Assembly: GCF_034653275.1 (NCBI RefSeq)
Contig: NZ_JAYEES010000003.1
Span: 682,001 to 746,000 of the forward strand
DNA: 64,000 nucleotides
Reading direction: 5' to 3'
Origin: Nitrospirillum sp034653275
GTDB taxonomy: Bacteria; Pseudomonadota; Alphaproteobacteria; Azospirillales; Azospirillaceae
Position numbers and translations under genes: made by a program. How positions within the stretch are numbered: the stretch's first letter is position 1; each line of letters begins with the position of its first letter. Below are positions 57,655 to 64,000 of the stretch, one piece after another. Below the pieces are notes generated by a model that did not search any database, was not told the origin of the DNA, and saw only the letters and a list, made by a program, of their open reading frames with translations.

Positions 57655-58509
57655 ATGGACTTCAATAACTCACAGATCGAGCGCTACTCCCGCCACATCA
57701 TCCTGAAGGAGGTGGGCGGGGAGGGGCAGGCCAGGCTGCTGGCCAGTTCCGTCCTGGTGGTGGGCGCCGGCGGCCTGGGCGCCCCCCTGCTGCTGTACCT
57801 GGCGGCGGCCGGGGTGGGACGCATCGGTATCGTCGACGACGACACGGTCGACCTGTCCAACCTGCAGCGCCAGGTGGTGCACGACATGGCCTCGCTGGGC
57901 CAGGCCAAGGTGGACAGCGCCGCCGCCCGCCTGCGCGCCATCAACCCCGACGTGGTGGTGGAGACGCACCGCATGCGCCTGGACCCCCACAATGTCCGGG
58001 ACCTGATTCGGGCCTATGACATCGTGGCCGACGGGTCGGACAATTTCGCCACCCGTTTCCTGCTGAACGACGCCTGCTATTTTGAGCGCCGCACCCTGGT
58101 GTCGGCCGCCATGCTGCGCTTCGATGGCCAAATCTCCACGTTCAAAGCGTATCTGGATAAGGCCCACGAGGGCCATCCCCATCCCTGCTACCGCTGCGTC
58201 TTTCCCGAACCGCCGCCGCCGGGCCTGGTGCCCTCCTGCTCCGAGGCCGGGGTGCTGGGCGCCCTGGCCGGCACGGTGGGCTCCCTGCAGGCGCTGGAGG
58301 TTTTGAAGGAGCTGCTGGGCATCGGCGACAGCCTGTCCGGCCGCCTCATGCTCTATGACAGCCTGGGGGCTTCCTTCCGCACCGTGCGGGTGAAGCCCGA
58401 CCCCGACTGCCCCCTGTGCGGCAGCCATCCCACCATCACCGCCCTACCGGGCGAGGCCACCATCACCGCCCTGCCTGGTGAAAAGGGGCCGGGGGAAGGG
58501 ACGGCATGA
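57655..58509 (+). CDS. moeB: MoeB/ThiF-family adenylyltransferase (E1-like)
   Basis: It adenylates the C-terminal Gly of a sulfur-carrier protein (MoaD or ThiS) for molybdopterin or thiazole synthesis. The 284-residue protein has ERYSRHIILKEVGGEGQ, the nucleotide-binding VVGAGGLGAPLLLYLAAAGVG, the Asp of VDDDTVDLSNLQRQ and two CxxC zinc pairs (CYRC and CPLC). The C-terminus carries a doubled TITALPGE segment from a 27-bp DNA repeat, beyond the family core. It overlaps the DsrE-like gene by four bases. MoeB against ThiF cannot be settled without the partner gene. Confidence 0.88.
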   Translation: MDFNNSQIERYSRHIILKEVGGEGQARLLASSVLVVGAGGLGAPLLLYLAAAGVGRIGIVDDDTVDLSNLQRQVVHDMASLGQAKVDSAAARLRAINPDVVVETHRMRLDPHNVRDLIRAYDIVADGSDNFATRFLLNDACYFERRTLVSAAMLRFDGQISTFKAYLDKAHEGHPHPCYRCVFPEPPPPGLVPSCSEAGVLGALAGTVGSLQALEVLKELLGIGDSLSGRLMLYDSLGASFRTVRVKPDPDCPLCGSHPTITALPGEATITALPGEKGPGEGTA

Positions 58510-58928
58510 CGACCACGCAACCGGGGCTGTCCATCGTGCTGCGCTCGGGCGGCTTCGACCGGGTGCACTACGCCCTGGTCATGGCCACGGCGGCGGCGGC
58601 CATCGGCCGGCCCACCCTGCTGTTCGTCACCGGCCGCGCCCTGCGCCTGTTGCTGGCGGACGACGGCTGGACGGGCCTGGACCCGGCGGACGACGGCAGC
58701 ACCGCCGTCGAGCGTGAGCGGCGGTTCGCCGAGACCAACGTCGCCACCCTGGCGGAGTTGACGGAGTCGCTGGACCCCCTGGGGGTGCGCGTCATGGCCT
58801 GTGAGATGGGCTGGCGCGTGCTGGGGCTGGACAAGCCGGCCCTGCGTCCCGATGTGACGGTGGAAACGGCGGGTGTGGTGACGCTGTTGCAGGCGACCCC
58901 GCCGGGCGCCCATCTTATCCACCTGTGA
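58506..58928 (+). CDS. DsrE-family sulfur-transfer-like protein
   Basis: The 140-residue protein resembles the DsrE/DsrF-like fold (LSIVLRSGGFDRVHYALVMATAAAAIGRPTLLFVTGRAL, VMACEMGWRVLGL). In sulfur-relay members a Cys accepts persulfide; here the single cysteine is in MACEMGW. Its start overlaps the moeB stop (ATGA), so both are made together, pointing to a link between the E1-like enzyme and sulfur transfer. The function is inferred only from fold and coupling. Confidence 0.82.
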   Translation: MTTTQPGLSIVLRSGGFDRVHYALVMATAAAAIGRPTLLFVTGRALRLLLADDGWTGLDPADDGSTAVERERRFAETNVATLAELTESLDPLGVRVMACEMGWRVLGLDKPALRPDVTVETAGVVTLLQATPPGAHLIHL

Positions 58929-58954
58929 TCCGCCCAGCCTGAGAGCGCCCCGCC

Positions 58955-59812
58955 ATGCCTGAATTGCCCGAGGTCGAAACCGTGGCCCGGGGCCTGGCCC
59001 TGAAGATGGAGGGCCGCACGCTGGTGCGCGTGGCCCAGCACCGCCCCAACCTGCGCACACCCTTCCCGCCCGGCTTCGTCCAGCGCCTGACGGGCCGGCG
59101 CGTGGCCGGCATCGGCCGACGGGCCAAGTATGTGCTGGTGCGGCTGGACCCCGTTTCAGGCTCGGGGGAGGACACCCTGCTCATCCACCTGGGCATGTCG
59201 GGCAGCATGGTGGTCAGCCGGGGACCGGCGGGCGCGCCCGGGGCGCACGACCATGTGGTCATGGAAACGGACGACGGCGCCGTCGTCACCTTCAACGACC
59301 CCCGCCGCTTCGGCCTCATGGACCTGATCGCGGACGGGCAGGTGGACAGCCACCCCCTGCTGGCCAAGCTGGGGCCGGAACCCTTGGGCAACGCTTTCGA
59401 CGCCGACACCCTGTCGGCCCGCCTGGCGGGCAAGATGACGCCCATCAAGGCGGCGCTGCTGGACCAGCGCGTGGTGGCCGGCCTGGGCAACATCTATGTC
59501 TGCGAGGCGCTGTTCCGCTCCGGCATCAGTCCGGAACGGTCGGCGGCCAGCGTGGCGGGCAAGGACGCCCAGCGGCTGGTGCCGGCCATCCGCGACGTGC
59601 TGACCGAGGCCATCGCGGCCGGCGGTTCCTCCCTGCGCGACTATGTCCAGTCGGACGGCGAGCTGGGCTACTTCCAGCACTCCTTCGCCGTTTATGGACG
59701 GGAGGGCGAGGCCTGCCCCGGTTGCGACTGCGACGTGGCCCGCACGGGTGGCGTGCGGCGGGTAGTGCAGGCCGGCCGGTCCAGCTTCTTCTGCGCGCGG
59801 CGGCAGCGCTGA
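58955..59812 (+). CDS. mutM: Formamidopyrimidine-DNA glycosylase MutM/Fpg
   Basis: MutM excises 8-oxoguanine and formamidopyrimidines and cleaves the strand. The 285-residue protein begins MPELPEVETVARGL (the Pro2 nucleophile and Glu3), has LLIHLGMSGSM, the helix-two-turn-helix QRVVAGLGNIYVCEALF and a C-terminal zinc finger (CPGCDCD...C) reading FFCARRQ at its end. The last Cys is single, so the usual four-Cys finger is intact only if the pair CPGC and the later Cys residues are used. It lies 26 bp after the DsrE-like gene. Confidence 0.94.
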   Translation: MPELPEVETVARGLALKMEGRTLVRVAQHRPNLRTPFPPGFVQRLTGRRVAGIGRRAKYVLVRLDPVSGSGEDTLLIHLGMSGSMVVSRGPAGAPGAHDHVVMETDDGAVVTFNDPRRFGLMDLIADGQVDSHPLLAKLGPEPLGNAFDADTLSARLAGKMTPIKAALLDQRVVAGLGNIYVCEALFRSGISPERSAASVAGKDAQRLVPAIRDVLTEAIAAGGSSLRDYVQSDGELGYFQHSFAVYGREGEACPGCDCDVARTGGVRRVVQAGRSSFFCARRQR

Positions 59813-59921
59813 CGCATGCGGCCTTGGCCGTTGATGGGGGGCCCGCCATGCGTCACCTTACCGCCTAAGATCTCATTCCCGGCCCCTCTTGGCCGCCCCT
59901 GGCCCTCCGCGTGAGCCCTGA

Positions 59922-60314
59922 ATGCGCCTTGCCCTCGCCGCCGCCGTTTCCATCACCCTGCTGCTGGCCCCCCTGCTGCTGGTGGCGGGCCCGGGGCGCG
60001 CGGGACCGGTGGAGCCGGGGTTCGTGCCGGGGGTGGAGGATTTGCCCCTGATGCCGGGCCTGACGGCGCCCGCCAACGCGGCTGTGGTCTTCGATCAACC
60101 GGAGGGCCGCATCGTCGAGTCGGCGGCCCAGGGCGACGTCAGCGCCGCCGCCATCACCGCCTTCTACGCCCAGACACTGCCGCAGCTGGGCTGGCACCCG
60201 GCCGGCGACGGCCGCTGGGCCCGCGAGGGCGAAAGGCTGGAGATCACGGCGACCCGCGACGGCATGGGCGGCCGGGGCGAAACCATGGTGCGCTTCACCT
60301 TGCGCCCACAGTAG
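59922..60314 (+). CDS. Secreted protein of unknown function
   Basis: The 130-residue protein starts with a signal peptide (MRLALAAAVSITLLLAPLLLVAGPGRA) and has a small mature domain (DLPLMPGLTAPANAAVVFDQPEGRIVESAAQGDVSAAAITAFYAQTLPQLGWHPAGDGRWAREGERLEITATRD). This type of short secreted protein is common near mutM in this group, by my recollection, but I do not know its role. It stands between mutM and rpsT. Confidence 0.75.
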   Translation: MRLALAAAVSITLLLAPLLLVAGPGRAGPVEPGFVPGVEDLPLMPGLTAPANAAVVFDQPEGRIVESAAQGDVSAAAITAFYAQTLPQLGWHPAGDGRWAREGERLEITATRDGMGGRGETMVRFTLRPQ

Positions 60315-60577
60315 GCCCGCTTTTGAAATGCGCCCCAAGGGAAAGGGTGTTTTTAAAGTAAAAGACCCACGATCTTGGGTGTTGACGATAGAATCGCCCA
60401 TATCTGGTTTTAGACTCGTTGAATCCGGGGGGCGGGGATGCCCAAAGCAGGGGCGTGCTCGCCGGATTTTGGTCTAGTCTGGCTCGGTTTTTAGGGCCGT
60501 GCCGCTTGACGGTTTCGTGGGGAGGGGGTATAAGCCCGGCCTTCCACGGCAAGGGTCGTGTTCGAAAAGGGTTTGTC

Positions 60578-60841
60578 ATGGCTAATCATAAGTCCGCTGA
60601 AAAGCGTATCCGTCAGACGGAAGTCCGTACCGAAGTGAACCGGGCCCGCGTGTCCCGTATCCGTACCTTCGTGAAGAAGGTTGAGCTGGCCCTGGAAGCC
60701 GGCGACAAGGCCGCCGCCGCCGAGGCGTTCAAGCTGGCCCAGCCGGAAATGATGCGTGGCGTCTCCAAGGGCGTGATGCACCGCAACACGGTGTCGCGCA
60801 AGATTTCCCGTCTGTCTCTCCGCATCAACGCTCTGGGCTGA
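60578..60841 (+). CDS. rpsT: Ribosomal protein S20
   Basis: S20 binds the 5' domain of 16S rRNA early in 30S assembly. The 87-residue basic, helical protein begins ANHKSAEKRIRQTEVRTEVNRARVSRIRTFVKKVE and ends with the conserved GVMHRNTVSRKISRLSLRINAL. The ATG at 60578 follows AAAAGGG. In alphaproteobacteria rpsT commonly stands just before dnaA, as here. A strong terminator lies about 80 bp downstream. Confidence 0.96.
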   Translation: MANHKSAEKRIRQTEVRTEVNRARVSRIRTFVKKVELALEAGDKAAAAEAFKLAQPEMMRGVSKGVMHRNTVSRKISRLSLRINALG

Positions 60842-60923
60842 TAAGCCGGCCGCGCCGATCGCGCGGACCCTCGGGGGCCGGCGCATGAGGCGGGGTCCCA
60901 GCTCTTGACCGTGGATTGGATGG

Positions 60924-60963
60924 GGCCGCGTCCTGCCGGACACCGGCGGGGGCGCGGCCTTTT
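60924..60963 (+). terminator. Rho-independent terminator after rpsT
   Basis: The stem GGCCGCGTCCTGCCGG pairs with CGGCGGGGGCGCGGCC around ACAC (one bulge or mismatch), followed by TTTT. Confidence 0.85.
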
Positions 60964-61790
60964 CCTTGTCCGCCCGTCGTTACTGCGTTCACCCTCACCT
61001 ATTCTTCCAGAATAGTCCGAAGGGCCGGTGCCGGGCGGCGGGCGCGAGCATCATTCGGTCTTTTTTGCTTGTTCCCTTTTCGAGCCTATTGCGAGTCCCG
61101 GACGGCCCGACTAGCATCTGCGGATGTGCGGGGTCGTTCTCCTCGATGAAGTAATCAAGCGGCGGAAACGCCCGCGCAGACCGATGGCAGATATACTTTG
61201 ATGATGACGCTTGGCGCTCTACATCACTCTGGCGTTGGTAGATTTCTGAATCTTTGAAGAAGATCATGCGTCTACGGGAGATTCTTTAAAACGAATCCCG
61301 TAAGGTGCGCGGTTTTGTTTGCGTGTATGGGTTTTGGTCTGCCTGGTATTTCAGCGGAATGGTGCCGGACGGGGCGGGGGCGATGCCTCAAACCCGGTGC
61401 CGGCAAACGTTCCGGTGGGAGGAAAGGCGGTCACGGAACCAGCCGGGACAGGGCCGACGACAGGGGCTGACGAAGCGGGGTTAGGGCGGCGTTGGAAAAG
61501 GCGGGACCTTGGGTGGTCCGCCGCCTTTGCCCATCATCGTCCGTCGTGCCGGCGTCCAACCGGCTCCCATGCCTTCGTTCGGCTCCAGGCTTGTCGCCCG
61601 GACCTCCGGCCTTCATGAGGCGCCTGTCGGGGTGATGCATCCCGGCATGACCTGCCTCATGGGGGAACCGGACTTTCCCGGCCCAAGGTTCCGGTCCGAT
61701 TTGATCCGGTTGTCAGGCCGGCTGTCGTTGGCCGGTGTGGTCTTATTGATTTCCGGGTCCGGAAGGCGTTGGGGCAGGAGCGAAGCGGGA
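60964..61790. other. Large rpsT-dnaA intergenic region (dnaA promoter, possible origin-linked sequence)
   Basis: About 830 bp show no convincing gene. The middle (61180-61320) is less GC-rich and holds an imperfect dyad ACGGGA...TCCCGT. I found no clear consensus DnaA boxes by eye, so I do not call an origin here. A 14/15 match to the RepA iteron stands at 61669. The dnaA promoter must lie within this region. Short frames starting at 61509 read into dnaA but lack a fitting start. Confidence 0.5.
61669..61683 (+). repeat. Iteron-like sequence upstream of dnaA
   Basis: CGGACTTTCCCGGCC differs by one base from the RepA iteron CGGACTTTACCGGCC. It lies 107 bp before the dnaA start codon. Confidence 0.55.
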
Positions 61791-63296
61791 ATGTCGGTTC
61801 AGGCATCTCTGGATCAGCAATGGGCGCGCATCAGCGGGCGCCTGAAGGACGAGGTGGGTGAAACCGCGTATCGCAGCTGGCTGAAGCCGCTGACCGTTGA
61901 GGATTTCATCGGCGGCCAGGTGCGCATCGTCGTGCCCACGCGCTTCATGCGCGACTGGATCCGCACCCACTACGCCGATCGTATCCGCGCCCTGTGGACG
62001 GGGGAAAATCCCGGCGTCCAGTCCGTGGAAATCGTTGTGGCCCCGCCGCGCAACGACGCCTCGCTGGGCGGCGCCCTGACCACCTCCCCGCGCGCCGTCG
62101 CCAACGCCACCGCCGATGCCGGGGCGCTGGCGGAGACCGGTATCGATCACCTGCCCACATATGACGAGGTCGAGGCCTCCGCGTCCCTGAACGGCGGCCT
62201 GAACGGGGCGGCCGAGGCGCCGGCCCTGCCCGCCTTCATCGCCGGCAACGGCCTGGGGGAGGAGCGGGATGACGTCTCGGCCCTGCTGGACCCGCGCTTC
62301 ACCTTCGAGAATTTCGTGGTGGGCAAGCCCAACGAACTGGCCTTCGCCGCCGCCCGCCGCGTGGCCGACGCCAACGCCGTCACCTTCAACCCGCTGTTCC
62401 TGTACGGCGGCGTGGGCCTGGGCAAGACCCACCTGATGCACGCCATCGCTTGGCACATCCGCAAGAAGGACCCCGCCCGCCGGGTGATCTACCTGTCGGC
62501 GGAAAAGTTCATGTACCAGTTCATCCGGGCGCTTCGGTACAAGGACACCATGGCGTTCAAGGAGCAGTTCCGCTCCGTCGACGTGCTGATGATCGACGAC
62601 GTGCAGTTCATCAGCGGCAAGGACAGCACCCAGGAAGAGTTCTTCCACACCTTCAACGCCCTGGTGGACCAGAACCGCCAGGTCATCATCTCCGCCGACA
62701 AGAGCCCATCGGACCTGGAAGGCATGGAGGAGCGCCTGCGCTCCCGCCTCGGCTGGGGGCTGGTGGCCGACATCCACCCGACGACGTATGAGCTGCGCTT
62801 GGGGATTCTGCAGTCCAAGGGCGAGCAGATGCGGGTGCAAATTCCGCAGAAGGTCCTGGAGTTCCTGGCCCACAAGATCACGTCCAACGTTCGTGAGCTG
62901 GAAGGCGCGCTGAACCGCATCGTGGCGCATGCCGAGCTGGTGGGCCGCGCCATCACCCTGGAAAGCAGCCAGGAAGTGCTGCACGACCTGCTGCGCGCCA
63001 GCAACCGCCGGGTGACCATCGAGGAAATCCAGAAGAAGGTGGCGGAGCACTACAACATCCGCCTGGCGGACATGAGCTCCGCCCGCCGCGCCCGCGCCGT
63101 CGCCCGCCCGCGCCAGGTGGCGATGTATCTGTCCAAGCAGCTGACCGCCCGCTCCCTGCCCGAGATCGGCCGCAAGTTCGGCGACCGCGACCACACCACC
63201 GTGATGCACGCCGTGCGCAAGGTGGAAGAGCTGTGCGCCACCGACCCGACCTTCTCCGAAGACGTGGAACTGCTGCGGCGCATGCTGGAAGGCTGA
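61791..63296 (+). CDS. dnaA: Chromosomal replication initiator DnaA
   Basis: DnaA binds DnaA boxes at oriC, melts the DNA and loads the helicase. The 501-residue protein has an N-terminal domain (LDQQWARISGRLKDEVGETAYRSWLKPL), a variable linker of about 90 residues, and the AAA+ domain with Walker A GGVGLGKTH (about 206-214), Walker B LMIDDVQF and the arginine-finger region. The DNA-binding signature is DRDHTTVMHAVRKVEEL. The ATG at 61791 follows GGAGCGAAGCGGGA; frames opening earlier would add non-conserved residues. dnaN follows 256 bp later. It provides the second, host-type initiation system alongside RepA. Confidence 0.96.
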   Translation: MSVQASLDQQWARISGRLKDEVGETAYRSWLKPLTVEDFIGGQVRIVVPTRFMRDWIRTHYADRIRALWTGENPGVQSVEIVVAPPRNDASLGGALTTSPRAVANATADAGALAETGIDHLPTYDEVEASASLNGGLNGAAEAPALPAFIAGNGLGEERDDVSALLDPRFTFENFVVGKPNELAFAAARRVADANAVTFNPLFLYGGVGLGKTHLMHAIAWHIRKKDPARRVIYLSAEKFMYQFIRALRYKDTMAFKEQFRSVDVLMIDDVQFISGKDSTQEEFFHTFNALVDQNRQVIISADKSPSDLEGMEERLRSRLGWGLVADIHPTTYELRLGILQSKGEQMRVQIPQKVLEFLAHKITSNVRELEGALNRIVAHAELVGRAITLESSQEVLHDLLRASNRRVTIEEIQKKVAEHYNIRLADMSSARRARAVARPRQVAMYLSKQLTARSLPEIGRKFGDRDHTTVMHAVRKVEELCATDPTFSEDVELLRRMLEG

Positions 63297-63552
63297 CACC
63301 CCTTCCATTCCCGCCTGTCTCCGTCCCCTTGTCTTTGCCCCCCGTCTCCAGCCCCCCGGGCCCCCCTTTCGGACAGGGGCGACTCGGCCTTCCGGATGCC
63401 TCTGGAATCGGTCGAAAACGCTGTCGCCGCGCGGGGCTTGTGCTATGGTGACCACCCCTTTTTCCAGGCCCTGTGGGGGGGCCTCGGGGGGGATTCAAGG
63501 CAAACAATCGCCGCGCCTCACAGGGGCGACGGGTCAGCACAAGCGGAACGGC

Positions 63553-64000
63553 ATGAAGATCACCATCGAACGCGCGGCTTTGCTCCGGTCTCTCGGTCAT
63601 GTTCAGAGCGTGGTGGAGCGTCGGAACACCATTCCGATCCTGTCCAACGTCCTGCTGAAGGCGGAAAACGGTGAGCTGGCGCTGACCGCCACCGACATGG
63701 ATCTGGAGATCGTGGAATCCGTGCCGGCCGACATCGCGCGCCCCGGTTCCGCCACCGCCCCCGCCCACACCCTGTACGACATCGCCCGCAAGCTGCCGGA
63801 CGGCAGCCAGGTGGAACTGGACTTCACCGCCGACACGCTGACCCTGCGCTCCGGCCGGTCGCAGTTCCGCCTGGGCGCCCTGCCGGTGGAGGATTTCCCC
63901 GTCATGGCCGGCGGCGACACCGGGCACCGCTTCAGCCTGTCGGCCAACGACCTGAAGATGCTGGTGGATCGCACCAAGTTCGCCATCTCCACCGAGGAGA
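63553..64000 (+). CDS. dnaN: DNA polymerase III beta subunit (sliding clamp), 3' end outside window
   Basis: The beta clamp rings DNA and tethers the replicative polymerase. About 149 codons are visible. They start MKITIERAALLRSLGHVQSVVERRNTIPILSNVLLKA and continue with ALTATDMDLEIVES and FPVMAGGDTGHRFSLSA, matching the first domain. The ATG at 63553 is used, as in other dnaN starts (M-K-x-T/F). It lies 256 bp after dnaA, the usual dnaA-dnaN order. The gene continues past the window edge. Confidence 0.95.
   Translation, partial: MKITIERAALLRSLGHVQSVVERRNTIPILSNVLLKAENGELALTATDMDLEIVESVPADIARPGSATAPAHTLYDIARKLPDGSQVELDFTADTLTLRSGRSQFRLGALPVEDFPVMAGGDTGHRFSLSANDLKMLVDRTKFAISTEE

Noticed and set aside
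60842..61790. oriC upstream of dnaA
   Set aside because: I saw no cluster of DnaA boxes or an obvious AT-rich opening tract; in related bacteria the origin can lie elsewhere.
1..64000. CRISPR arrays, insertion sequences or prophage genes
   Set aside because: No regularly spaced repeat array, transposase, integrase or phage structural gene was found; the iterons are irregularly spaced and bidirectional, unlike a CRISPR.

Overview
This window looks like a stretch of the main chromosome of a GC-rich alphaproteobacterium. The Rhodospirillales/Azospirillales are the most likely group (Azospirillum or Nitrospirillum relatives), but that placement is inference. The evidence is a DivL-type PAS pseudo-kinase, an alphaproteobacterial NadQ-like regulator next to a 180-kDa-class NAD-glutamate dehydrogenase, a coaBC-dut pair, and the order mutM ... 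rpsT - dnaA - dnaN at the right end. Genes are dense on both strands, and many neighbours share ATGA, GTGA or TGATG stop/start overlaps.

Left part (1-10.3 kb) is mostly housekeeping. It holds the 3' end of divL, hrcA-grpE (heat-shock control and nucleotide exchange), rph-rdgB-hemW (RNA 3' processing, nucleotide-pool cleaning, heme chaperone), a type II toxin-antitoxin pair with two palindromes in its promoter, and comM with an isochorismatase-like hydrolase.

10.4-13.5 kb holds the most unusual locus. A plasmid-type RepA gene is followed by about 560 bp carrying ten copies of a 15-bp iteron in both orientations, a perfect DnaA box, an 18-bp palindrome and an AT-rich tract. This is the anatomy of an iteron replication origin, yet it lies about 50 kb from dnaA/dnaN. 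A beta-trefoil-like lectin gene sits between iterons 10 and 11. A 14/15 match to the iteron lies about 110 bp upstream of dnaA.

13.5-39 kb is accessory and regulatory. It contains a phytase-like histidine acid phosphatase coupled to a TonB-dependent receptor, two winged-helix regulators with degenerate receivers, a FixL/FixJ-like two-component pair, a periplasmic thioredoxin-like protein, a Na/Pi transporter, a MarR-serine hydrolase operon, a NodS-like methyltransferase, a WYL regulator divergent from a GST, a DUF4396-multicopper oxidase fusion, a LysR-SDR pair, a sulfotransferase and a family 9 glycosyltransferase. The phosphatase and the sulfotransferase each appear to lack one base in a six-base G/C run.

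39.5-64 kb is mostly core. It contains tRNA-Arg(ACG), gpt, a SpoU methyltransferase, L-asparaginase, amtB, an m5U RNA methyltransferase, nadQ-like/gdh, coaBC-dut, Rrf2-cysK, moeB-dsrE, mutM, rpsT, dnaA and the start of dnaN. The nitrogen theme (asparaginase, AmtB, NAD-GDH) and the sulfur theme (Rrf2, CysK, MoeB/DsrE) are local clusters.

A family of intergenic repeats recurs at about 1.6, 4.7, 40.4, 47.5 and 57.6 kb. Its two hairpins keep their pairing while the paired bases change, and its end supplies the Shine-Dalgarno sequence of rdgB and moeB.
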